A stretch of DNA of 41,242 nucleotides, taken from Saprospiraceae bacterium. GTDB lineage: Bacteria; Bacteroidota; Bacteroidia; Chitinophagales; Saprospiraceae. A program made the translations under genes and the position numbers. The stretch lies in NCBI GenBank assembly GCA_020629935.1, contig JAHDCJ010000040.1:1-41242 (forward strand). The letters run 5' to 3'. Each line of letters begins with the position of its first letter. Within the stretch, counting starts at the first letter, position 1. The notes beneath the pieces were generated by a model. The model was not told the DNA's origin and searched no databases. It worked only from the letters and a program-made list of their open reading frames with translations. Below are positions 24,758 to 32,483 of the stretch, piece by piece.

Positions 24758-25189
24758 AAAACGACGCTCAAGTTCTGGACTAGGAATCATACAAACCTCC
24801 TTTTTTCCAAACCATTTATATCGATTTCGGCTGATCCAATTATAAACGATATCGCGAAGAGGTTTAGGAATAATCCAAAAGATGCGCAACATTGGCCAAA
24901 GACCTTTTAAGTTTCCACTGACCTTTATGGGAACAGAAGACCGATCAAATATTTTCCCATCTTCTAATAATAGAATTGTATCAAAATGCGTAGTTGAAAA
25001 ATCAAAATGGGAAAGTATAACTTGACCTACCTCAGATTGTAAAGAAGTAAATTGATAACGTGGGCTTTTCTCTTTTTTTAAAACAAGTTGGACAGATTGA
25101 TTACATAAATTGCAAACGCCATCAAACAACAAAATGGGTTGTTTATGCGAGCTATTTAAAAGATCTTCGATATGTACTTGATCAGCCAC
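24752..25189 (-). CDS. DCC family thiol-disulfide oxidoreductase (DUF393)
   Basis: 145 residues. The DCC signature is clear: PILLFDGVCNLCNQSVQLVLKKE with Asp23, Cys26 and Cys29, a thioredoxin-like active site. Then come FTSLQSEVGQVIL and DTILLLEDGKIFDRSSVPIKV, and the C-terminal helix pair with LWPMLRIFWIIPKPLRDIVYNWISRNRYKWFGK. It is the fifth gene on the minus strand in the run DUF4856, imelysin, HTTM, TonB receptor, DCC, 63 nt after the receptor. DCC genes are often found near HTTM genes, and this cluster fits that pattern. The redox partner is unknown. Its 3' end overlaps the convergent SPOR gene. Confidence 0.85.
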   Translation of the reverse strand: MADQVHIEDLLNSSHKQPILLFDGVCNLCNQSVQLVLKKEKSPRYQFTSLQSEVGQVILSHFDFSTTHFDTILLLEDGKIFDRSSVPIKVSGNLKGLWPMLRIFWIIPKPLRDIVYNWISRNRYKWFGKKEVCMIPSPELERRFL

Positions 25190-25252
25190 TGTATTTAAAA
25201 CATTTACATTATCCTTTGGTTCAATTTTTTAGAAAAACTACAATGAAGTTAT

Positions 25253-27700
25253 TTAAAACTGAATACCTAAAGTTACATAAAAATTCCGACCTTCTGCGGG
25301 TATAATACCTGGCCCTGGATAGGAGGTCGCTCTTCTGGTAAAATAAGATTTGTTCGATAAATTATTGATCCCTGCTCCAACTTTATAACGCTTTTTCCAA
25401 AGATAACTCATAGAGAGATCTTGTACATGATATGAAGGAATCAAACCGCGCGTAGCATCAGCCGTTTGACTAGCATTGGTCGCATCGGAAAAATGTTGAT
25501 TTACAAAAGATTCTTGAAAGGAAAACCGCAATCCTTTCCATTTTAAGTTCAATCCTAACTTTAGACTTAAAGGCGGGATATACTCAATCTGTTTCCCTTT
25601 GATCGCATTGCTCCCCGTCAAATATTTTCCATTGATCCAACTTAGATTAGAAAAAATGGAAAGGGATAATTGCTTTGGATTTTGTGCAAACCATTTCCAA
25701 AAGTCAAGCTCCATATATGATTCTAAACCCCAAATTCCTGCATTGCCAATATTGGTTCTAAACGCCACAACTTTTTCAATAACAATTGGATCTTCTACTA
25801 AAAGTTCAGAAAGCCCAATTCGATTATTATATTTCAAATGAAAAAGACTCAGGTCAAAACGAAGGGCTTTGTTTTTCAAAATGGCGCCACGAATGCCTAA
25901 GTCAAAATTAAATCCTCGTTCATCTTGTAATAAGGAATCCACTACTAAATTCGGATTTACTACTGCTAAATCACTGAAATTGATAGAGCGATAATTTTGC
26001 GAGATATTGCTATAAAATTCTACTTCATTGGTGATCCGATAACCTAATCCAATTCCCATTAAAGCAAAAGCCCGTGCATTTTTTTTCTGCACATTTTCTT
26101 TAGATTCATATAAAACTTGGTTACCTGCAATTAGTCGATTTTTAAAATAACCTTTTGCCGAAGTTTTAATGTACTCTACCCGAATACCAGGAGTGATGCT
26201 CAGTTTGTCACTTAGGTTAAATAAGTTTTCTGCAAATAATGCCCAATTATTTCCTGGGAAAGTATAAGAAGAAATCGTTGGTTCTTCTGGATGGTTAAAA
26301 TGAAAATCAGCCGCTTCCCCATCATTTCCAAATCCTTGTTCACTTTTGGTATTTCCTTGATAATATCGAATACCAACAAGCAATGTCGTTGGTTGATCTT
26401 TAATATGATATCGATGAATTAAACGGGTCTCATTTCCAAAGTTTAAATAATTTCCTTTGACTAAATCTCGATCTCTCATTGGGTCAGGTCGATTTATACT
26501 TCCGAGTTCTCCTATTGCATTTCGTTGAGCAGATAAAAAGAAAAATCGACTATTTAATTTGGTCTTATTGGAAAATTGATGATCTAAAGAAGCAGAGGCT
26601 AAATTCCAATTGACTTGAAACCAATTGCGACTCCGTTTAGATTGTCTGGGGTTTTGTGCAAATTCAAAATCTACAAGACCACCTGCTTGTTGAGCAAGGT
26701 AATTCATATGTGTATATTGGATGCCCAAAGTTGTTTTTTCTGCTATTCTTTTTTCTAAAGAAAGATAAGCGGCATGTTGTTGAAACGAACTATTCTCTCT
26801 CCAACCATTCCCTCTTTTATATTGATAAAAAGAATAATAATTCCAACCATTTTTAGATCCACCTAAACTGTTGAATGTATTGAAGAGTCCATAAGAACCT
26901 ACTGTGTTTTCTGTACGAAGACCAATCGGTTTTTCTTTTCCTTTTTTGAAAATAAAATTTAATAAACCACCAAACTGTGGGCCATATTGTAGGGAGGCTG
27001 CTCCTCGTACAACTTCTATTTTTTCCAATGCTTGGCTAGGTGGGGTATAGTAACTTTCGGGATAACCTAATGCATCGGCACTAATGTCATATCCGTTTTG
27101 TCGGGTATTAATATTTGCAGATCGATTAGGATTTAAACCCCGAGTTCCAATGCTTAATTGTAAGCCTGCGGCATCATTTTCCCAGATGTTTATTCCTGGA
27201 ATACCTTTGTAGATTTGCCGAGCATTATTGGTTGCTAAATTCGCTTCTAAATTCGAAACTAAAATGACTTCATTTTTTCTTCCTGCATTGATACTTACGC
27301 CTTCTACATTTTTTAATTTGGTCCATTCCGTAAATTCACTTTGTTGATCATTGACTTCTACGATTGCCAAATCCATAGACAAAGGACTCAAAGAAACTGA
27401 AAGAAATAAACTGTCTGATTGTAATTCAAATTGTTGTGTTTGTGGACTGAAATTATCTGCGAAAATTTGAATTTCGTAGGCACCGAAAGGAAGATTTTTT
27501 AAATGAAAAAAACCTTTATTATCACTATGAAAAATTTGTTGATTAGGAGCTAAATAAATCATTGCCTTTCCAATAGGCTGTTGGTTTTCTGCGCCTTTTA
27601 TGCTTCCATAAAGATGGCCTGTTTGTGCTTCAAGCTTTTGGAGAAACCCCAAACAGAAGAAAAATAAAACAGTAAAAATCCAAATCTTTGGAAACGACAT
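25253..27700 (-). CDS. TonB-dependent outer-membrane receptor, FecA-like
   Basis: 815 residues. The signal peptide (about 1-25, ending LEAQ) is followed by a CarboxypepD_reg-like beta domain (about 26-110; GHLYGSIKGAENQQPIGKAMIYL, FHLKNLPFGAYEIQIFADNF). The plug follows (NEVILVSNLEANLATNNARQIYKGIPGINIWENDAAGLQLSIGTRGLNPNRS, EKIEVVRGAASLQYGPQFGGLLNFIFKKG). The 22-stranded barrel ends in the aromatic NFYVTLGIQF typical of outer-membrane insertion. The plug style and the imelysin/DUF4856 neighbours point to an iron complex as substrate, likely a ferric chelate; the ligand cannot be read from sequence. It starts four bases after the HTTM stop, in one operon behind a palindromic operator. Confidence 0.9.
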   Translation of the reverse strand: MSFPKIWIFTVLFFFCLGFLQKLEAQTGHLYGSIKGAENQQPIGKAMIYLAPNQQIFHSDNKGFFHLKNLPFGAYEIQIFADNFSPQTQQFELQSDSLFLSVSLSPLSMDLAIVEVNDQQSEFTEWTKLKNVEGVSINAGRKNEVILVSNLEANLATNNARQIYKGIPGINIWENDAAGLQLSIGTRGLNPNRSANINTRQNGYDISADALGYPESYYTPPSQALEKIEVVRGAASLQYGPQFGGLLNFIFKKGKEKPIGLRTENTVGSYGLFNTFNSLGGSKNGWNYYSFYQYKRGNGWRENSSFQQHAAYLSLEKRIAEKTTLGIQYTHMNYLAQQAGGLVDFEFAQNPRQSKRSRNWFQVNWNLASASLDHQFSNKTKLNSRFFFLSAQRNAIGELGSINRPDPMRDRDLVKGNYLNFGNETRLIHRYHIKDQPTTLLVGIRYYQGNTKSEQGFGNDGEAADFHFNHPEEPTISSYTFPGNNWALFAENLFNLSDKLSITPGIRVEYIKTSAKGYFKNRLIAGNQVLYESKENVQKKNARAFALMGIGLGYRITNEVEFYSNISQNYRSINFSDLAVVNPNLVVDSLLQDERGFNFDLGIRGAILKNKALRFDLSLFHLKYNNRIGLSELLVEDPIVIEKVVAFRTNIGNAGIWGLESYMELDFWKWFAQNPKQLSLSIFSNLSWINGKYLTGSNAIKGKQIEYIPPLSLKLGLNLKWKGLRFSFQESFVNQHFSDATNASQTADATRGLIPSYHVQDLSMSYLWKKRYKVGAGINNLSNKSYFTRRATSYPGPGIIPAEGRNFYVTLGIQF

Positions 27701-27704
27701 GAGC

Positions 27705-29039
27705 TTAGTGTTTAAATGAGTTAATCCATTTTTTTTCAGAAAAAGAAGCGCTTGTTTTTGCTAAATCTAACCTTGGATTTATATAGGTCTGGCTGATTCG
27801 TCCATTCAATGCTACATGAGAAGATACCCGAATAGAGGGATTTGAAAATGCATGTTTTTCTTTATATTCTTTTTCTAAAAAATGAGCAAATTGCAGGATG
27901 AAATCCGGCTGAATGGCCATTTGCTTTTCTTGAAATTTTGTCAAATATTTTGAATTTTGAACTTCTACTTTTCGATCATTCTCTTCAACGAAAAAGGTGA
28001 TTTGTCCAATTTTTTCAACGAGCATTACGCGCCAAGAAAAACGATATCCCGCTTCATTCCAAAGGACATTCCCATCATAAAAGAAATGACGAAGAGGAAG
28101 AGAAATTTGAATGATGAAGTAAAGGCCAATTCCTATTTTTAAAAATCCAAGATTTGTTTTTTTCGAAATAAAATTAATGGCTTCTTTACTTCTATATCCT
28201 ACCCAATGCAATCCTTTTTTATGCGTCTCTGCGGAAAAGAAAATGAGTGTACTGAAGATCATTATCATTGGGAATAATCCAATGTTAAACAACATGCCAG
28301 TCAATGTATGAAAACCAATTACGGCTAAATATGCAAATGGACGGGTGCGTTTGTTTAATAAAAAGAAGACAATAGTTAAATCATAAAAAGCACCTAGCCA
28401 ACTAAAAACAAATGGAGTTGCTTTGAATCCAAAAAGAAACCCGATGATCGGTAAATCGGTATGCTGTGGCAACCAATTGGCCAACGGCATCGCAAGAAAT
28501 AACCAATCGTAATTCAATTTGGCTAAACCTGCAAAAAAGTAAACTAAAGCAATTTGACCCATCAAAAGATGAATCGTCCATTTAGGAACAACGCTTGTTT
28601 TTATCTTCGGGTTTAACCAAGAATCAATAGAAAAATCTCGATGTGCTGGAATGAATATTAAAAGGAAAGCAAGAAGACAAACTAAGTAATGATGATTTAA
28701 ATAATTACTTGCATCAATCAATTCTACATAAGTAAAAGAAAGAAAAAACGTTAAACAAGCAATGCGATAAATGAAGCCGAATAGAATGAAAAGACTACTC
28801 AATAAGATGAGCGAAAATAAGATATAAATCCCCGTTTTATCTAACGGAGAAATCCATTCGAAACCATAGAATTTAAAAAAGAAATTTGGGGTTAAATATA
28901 ATTTTTCTATCCAACCATTCGCCATAAATCGGAGCGTACCCAAAAACATCAATGCTCCAAACAATACCCTAAAGGTAAGGAGTGGAGCAATAGAAGTATC
29001 TTCTGTAGAAAAGATTCTATGTTGTTTTTTTTCAAACAT
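27705..29039 (-). CDS. HTTM / vitamin K-dependent gamma-carboxylase-like membrane protein
   Basis: 444 residues with multiple membrane helices in the first 310 residues and a soluble tail. The family pattern is clear: FTYVELIDASNYLNHHYLVCLLAFLLIFIPAHRDFSID (about 102-139), like the NNHSYL patch of vertebrate carboxylase (His116 by alignment with human His160), and ALVYFFAGLAKLNYDWL (164-180), where Lys174 aligns with the catalytic base Lys218. Family members form a horizontally transmembrane HTTM domain; bacterial ones have no settled substrate. Position between imelysin and TonB receptor genes (3- and 4-nt gaps) ties it to iron uptake. A DCC redox gene ends the operon. Carboxylation is not proven. 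Confidence 0.85.
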   Translation of the reverse strand: MFEKKQHRIFSTEDTSIAPLLTFRVLFGALMFLGTLRFMANGWIEKLYLTPNFFFKFYGFEWISPLDKTGIYILFSLILLSSLFILFGFIYRIACLTFFLSFTYVELIDASNYLNHHYLVCLLAFLLIFIPAHRDFSIDSWLNPKIKTSVVPKWTIHLLMGQIALVYFFAGLAKLNYDWLFLAMPLANWLPQHTDLPIIGFLFGFKATPFVFSWLGAFYDLTIVFFLLNKRTRPFAYLAVIGFHTLTGMLFNIGLFPMIMIFSTLIFFSAETHKKGLHWVGYRSKEAINFISKKTNLGFLKIGIGLYFIIQISLPLRHFFYDGNVLWNEAGYRFSWRVMLVEKIGQITFFVEENDRKVEVQNSKYLTKFQEKQMAIQPDFILQFAHFLEKEYKEKHAFSNPSIRVSSHVALNGRISQTYINPRLDLAKTSASFSEKKWINSFKH

Positions 29040-29042
29040 GTA

Positions 29043-30161
29043 TTAGTCAGAGTCGCTTGGGTTGTCTACATAAGTAATCGCTATACAAAAGACAGAGGGC
29101 ATGTCTGTTTTAATATAAACAACTTGATTCGAAGTTTCGACATAAGCTGTTTGAACCAATGCCGTTTCTGTATTCACCCCTTCAGATAAAGGAACAGTAA
29201 ATGCATTTATTGCTTGTTCTATACTCGAAAATTGAGTGTTTATTAGTGTGCTAAGTGCTTGATCTTCCTTTTGTGTATTGAGCTCAACTAAAAAATCATC
29301 AAAGCCTAATCCATTATTGCCATTGACCCCAAATCCTTGATAGAATTTTTTGCAAGCATCAATAGAAGCCAATAATAAAGTGTTGGACTGTTTACTATAA
29401 AAAGCTTCAACTGCTTGGGGAAAAGCTAAATTTATTCCAGATAAAATACCACTAGGGACACCAAGCTTATCTCGCTTCACCCATTCAAAATATTCATTAA
29501 AATTATTGACTAAAAGACTTAATGTATTATCGTCGGCCGTTCCCAAGTTGTTGATGAATTGATCTCGATATCCATTGTTCCAACCATTAAGCGTGTATGT
29601 TGATCGTTGCTTGATGTCTTGAACTAAAGCGACTAAATACGTTTTGTAATTTTCAGCCAATGGATCTGTAGTGAAAAATGCTAGGCGGTCTACATTATTT
29701 TCTGCAAGACCAAAAATTAAATATTCAATAGCAGGAAATCCTTTGTCATAAGCATCAGGTAAATCAAAATCATAACTATTGGTTTGGATATTTACATTAA
29801 CCTCTCCAGTATTTACAGGGAAATTATGTAAACTAGAACGAAGGAATACTTCTTCTGCGGGTCCAAATTCATAGATTGCCGCATACTGTGATTGCCTTGC
29901 TGCAATTAACCATTGATCTTGAACTTCTTCTAATTTTTGAACACTTAAATCGCTGAGGAAACTATTGATTTTAGTTTCTAGTTCGATCACTTCATTATTC
30001 AAATTATTGTATGAAGGAATAATCAAATTATCTGCTAAATGGATATAGGTAGAGCCTAAATCAAAATTATGTTGACAGGGATTTAATGTTTCCGTTGGCT
30101 TACAACTTGGATAAAGAAACAGTACGGTTAGGAAAACAAATAGATATGGAAACCTGGTCAT
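29043..30161 (-). CDS. Imelysin family lipoprotein
   Basis: 372 residues. The N-terminus (MTRFPYLFVFLTVLFLYPSCKPT) is a lipoprotein signal with Cys20. The chain is helical with family features: YAAIYEFGPAEEVFLRSSLHNFP and KGFPAIEYLIFGLAE (about residues 140-154). The classic metal-site motif GxHxxE appears as GFPAIE, so the His is lost while the Glu remains. Imelysin-like proteins are periplasmic or surface components of iron uptake, related to EfeO. The start overlaps the upstream DUF4856 stop by one base (TAATG), so the pair is translationally coupled. Role in iron handling is inferred from family and operon. Confidence 0.85.
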   Translation of the reverse strand: MTRFPYLFVFLTVLFLYPSCKPTETLNPCQHNFDLGSTYIHLADNLIIPSYNNLNNEVIELETKINSFLSDLSVQKLEEVQDQWLIAARQSQYAAIYEFGPAEEVFLRSSLHNFPVNTGEVNVNIQTNSYDFDLPDAYDKGFPAIEYLIFGLAENNVDRLAFFTTDPLAENYKTYLVALVQDIKQRSTYTLNGWNNGYRDQFINNLGTADDNTLSLLVNNFNEYFEWVKRDKLGVPSGILSGINLAFPQAVEAFYSKQSNTLLLASIDACKKFYQGFGVNGNNGLGFDDFLVELNTQKEDQALSTLINTQFSSIEQAINAFTVPLSEGVNTETALVQTAYVETSNQVVYIKTDMPSVFCIAITYVDNPSDSD

Positions 30162-31258
30162 TAGAATTGATCTTTTATGTCATTAAAACTGTAAATTGTA
30201 GCAAGTTGATCTTTGGCACTAATTAGGTTTGCTTCCACGGTTTGATAGAGGTTCATGTTGTTAAAATCCGAAGAACCTGCAATTAAAGTGATCAGTTGAT
30301 CAACGGTAGCATTGGTAATTACTTTTCCTTCATTAAATTTTAAACTGTATAAGAAACCAATCGCTTCAGATAAAAAGTGCCCACGAAGTGCCATATCATT
30401 GAAGTTATCTCCAATTGTTTCATTTAAGTAATGTATTACTGACCCAACAGCTACTTTTTCCCATTCATTGCGAATTGCTAAAATGGCATCATCCCGACTT
30501 ATTAAATCATTATTAGAAATAGCCGCTCGTCCTTTTAGATAGGCATCCATGATTTTTTGATTAGAGCCCAGCACACTATTCCGATTATTAGAATATTTCC
30601 CCCAGAAAAGAATTCCATCTGTATCTGTGGGAAAGGTTGGGCCAACTCCAAAGTAACCGAAGCTTTCATCCCAATGATGTTCCATCGCTGTTCCTGTGCC
30701 TTCTTCTACGATTTCATTGTCAAAACTCATACGATCAGCACCTAAGTAAATGGTAGTCGCTTGATAATAAAGGCAAGCTCCCATTAATCCTTTCTCAATT
30801 AATTGTGGATAATCAAGTCCTTGAGCAGATAATAAATACGTATTGCTATTATCTGCACTACTGACAAGTCCTGCTTGGCCATTACTGCCCGCCATTCCAT
30901 TGCTTGTACTTGCTACCGCGAGGGAGTCAAAGAATGAATCAAATAAATTTTGCTCGCTTGGTGCTGTTTTACCTTTAAGTTGCTTGCTCGTTTCGTACGA
31001 GCCCATCCAAACTGCAGTAGTGCCATTGGCATACTGAGCTTTCATGGCTTCAGCATCGAGTATCGCACCTGTGGAGGCAGTCGCCATATACTCTTTTATT
31101 TCAGTCAACATGCCAATTCGCTGCGTTTGGCCACTATAATTCACGTTTTCGAAATTATAAGTAGTCGGTATTGTATATGTTTCATCTTTATCCTTTTTAC
31201 AAGCAGAAAATCCGAAGAGTAGAGATAAAAATAAAAGGAATGTGATGTTCAATTTCAT
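30161..31258 (-). CDS. DUF4856 lipoprotein, first gene of the iron operon
   Basis: 365 residues. The signal MKLNITFLLFLSLLFGFSACKKDKDE gives a lipid site at Cys20. The mature chain opens with TIPTTYNFENVNYSGQTQRIGMLTEIKEYM and continues with helical patches (GLMGACLYYQATTIYLGADRM, AMEHHWDESFGYFGVGPTFPTD, NDMALRGHFLSEAIGFLYSLKF). I assign DUF4856 from this opening; such proteins commonly precede imelysin genes. His-rich HHWDE and GHFLSEAIGF are plausible metal ligands. A promoter with TTG-N20-TACATTTG and a perfect 19-bp palindrome lie immediately upstream, so expression of all five genes should respond to a metalloregulator. Confidence 0.8.
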   Translation of the reverse strand: MKLNITFLLFLSLLFGFSACKKDKDETYTIPTTYNFENVNYSGQTQRIGMLTEIKEYMATASTGAILDAEAMKAQYANGTTAVWMGSYETSKQLKGKTAPSEQNLFDSFFDSLAVASTSNGMAGSNGQAGLVSSADNSNTYLLSAQGLDYPQLIEKGLMGACLYYQATTIYLGADRMSFDNEIVEEGTGTAMEHHWDESFGYFGVGPTFPTDTDGILFWGKYSNNRNSVLGSNQKIMDAYLKGRAAISNNDLISRDDAILAIRNEWEKVAVGSVIHYLNETIGDNFNDMALRGHFLSEAIGFLYSLKFNEGKVITNATVDQLITLIAGSSDFNNMNLYQTVEANLISAKDQLATIYSFNDIKDQF

Positions 31259-31277
31259 GTATTTATCATTAGCATTA

Positions 31278-31296
31278 AATTAGACTAAGTCTAATT
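31278..31296. promoter_or_regulatory. Perfect 19-bp operator-like palindrome of the iron operon
   Basis: AATTAGACTAAGTCTAATT is a perfect 9-1-9 palindrome starting 20 nt upstream of the DUF4856 gene. It lies five bases downstream of the -7 element, over the expected transcription start. The TTAG...CTAA ends recall DtxR/MntR boxes, and a Fur-type site is also possible. Related sites precede feoA and the ECF sigma gene. Confidence 0.75.
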
Positions 31297-31301
31297 AAGC
31301 A

Positions 31302-31332
31302 CAAATGTAAGTGGTGTGAATCTATTATCCAA
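31302..31332 (-). promoter_or_regulatory. Promoter of the iron operon
   Basis: The minus strand has TTG (31332-31330), a 20-nt spacer and TACATTTG (31309-31302), a near-ideal Bacteroidota -33/-7 pair. The operator palindrome follows directly. Confidence 0.65.
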
Positions 31333-31370
31333 GCCAATAAAGAAAAAAATAACTGATTATTTGGGGTAAA

Positions 31371-31416
31371 ATAAAACTGCTTGATTTCTTTAATTAAAGA
31401 AATCAAGCAGTTTTAT
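31371..31416 (-). terminator. Terminator of the RHS operon, a perfect 46-bp palindrome
   Basis: All positions pair around 31393/31394 (centre TTAATTAA, arms with CTGCTTGATTTC and its complement, ends ATAAAA/TTTTAT). On the minus strand it comes 34 nt after the EF-Tu-like gene and ends in UUUUAUUUU. It separates the RHS operon from the iron operon. Confidence 0.85.
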
Positions 31417-31450
31417 AGAAAGAAGAAATAGTGTGTTTTAAAACGTGAAT

Positions 31451-31735
31451 TTAAAAATGGATTTTTAAAATTTCTCCTTCACCGACTTTTATATCTCCTT
31501 CAAAAAATGAGAAAGACATTTGTGGGGTAATTTTTGCGCTTAAGACCTCCTCCGAGATGAATGTGATTTGAACTTCTGTTTGATCGCCAGGATTTAGCTG
31601 CACACAATTTATTAATTCAATGTGTCCAGAAATCATAGTGTTTAAATTGAAATCAAAAAGTGGTCTATAGCCTGTTGATATGGCTTGAGTTCTTCCCGTT
31701 TTATTTAAAATGATTTTTGCATTTACTTTTTTCAT
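31451..31735 (-). CDS. Stand-alone EF-Tu domain III-like protein, putative immunity protein
   Basis: 94 residues covering only the C-terminal beta-barrel of elongation factor Tu; the GTPase domain and domain II are absent. Landmarks align in order with E. coli EF-Tu domain III: TGYRPLFDF with KGYRPQFYF, SGHIEL with TGTIEL, LNPGDQTEVQITFI with VMPGDNIKMVVTLI, and MSFSFFEGDIKVGEGEILKI with [20 protein letters not shown]. It starts 7 nt after the stop of the RHS protein and is followed by a strong terminator, so it is co-transcribed and in the position of an immunity gene. No signal peptide, so it stays in the cytosol. I infer neutralisation of the RHS tail, perhaps as an EF-Tu mimic; this is not shown by sequence alone. 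Confidence 0.7.
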   Translation of the reverse strand: MKKVNAKIILNKTGRTQAISTGYRPLFDFNLNTMISGHIELINCVQLNPGDQTEVQITFISEEVLSAKITPQMSFSFFEGDIKVGEGEILKIHF

Positions 31736-31742
31736 TTGAGTG

Positions 31743-32483
31743 TTATTTTACAAAAGGACTAAAATTTATGGGTTTGCTCCTTAATAAGTGTAACTGATCA
31801 GCGGAAATTGAAATTGCGTTCATCCCATCCGCAGAGAATTTTGTTGCTTTATTGAAAATAGATTGAGGAACTTCTACTTTAATCAGAAAGTTAGGTATTT
31901 TATCAAACGTATAATTGTTTTTTCCAAATTTTGTTGCTTCTAATAAGGTTGGTGCAAAAAGTTTAGCCGATTCATACCCCGTATCTCCCTTAGTTCTTAA
32001 TCCATATTTTAAAATATCATCTAGTTCTGCTTTTGAAACAGCTCTGTATAACGTTTGAGAATTATTAATAGTAGAAAGACTAGAAGATACTTTTTTGGCT
32101 TTAATTGCTCCTTTTCCTAAATCTCCAATTAGGGGAATGGCAGAAAAACCACTTATTGTTGCTTCTAAGTAATGACTATTTTCTCCAGTTAATATTCCAC
32201 GGGTCGAGGATATTGCACTATTGGCAAGATCAAATGGGACCCCTAAGCCAGGAATGAAACCTGCAGTAGAGAAACTACTTTGAACCCAATTTATAAATCC
32301 ACCACCATTTGGGCCAAAATCGGATTTACGTACCGCTGTATTCCAATGTTCTCCTTGTCTACCAAATGTAAATATATACTGTCCTCTTTTTTTGTCTCCT
32401 TTACTATAATATACATCTCCTGCCTGATACCCATTTTTTAATGCTCGATTTCTCATTCTCTCGGCTTTTTTCTTTTTTCTATA
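31743..32483 (-). other. Variable C-terminal toxin region of the RHS protein
   Basis: The 246 residues after the IDPNGM core end. A basic start (YRKKKKAERMRNRALKNG) leads to a hydrophobic helical pre-toxin part (GFIPGLGVPFDLANSAISS, ATISGFSAIPLIGDLGKGAIK). The final 103 residues (DNA 31743-32054) begin TLYRAVSKAELDDILKYGL and include ESAKLFAPTLLEATKFGKNN, IKVEVPQSIF and FSADGMNAISISADQLHLL. The LYRAV opening and the later strand order suggest an ADP-ribosyltransferase-like fold, but I cannot confirm catalytic residues. Confidence 0.55.
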
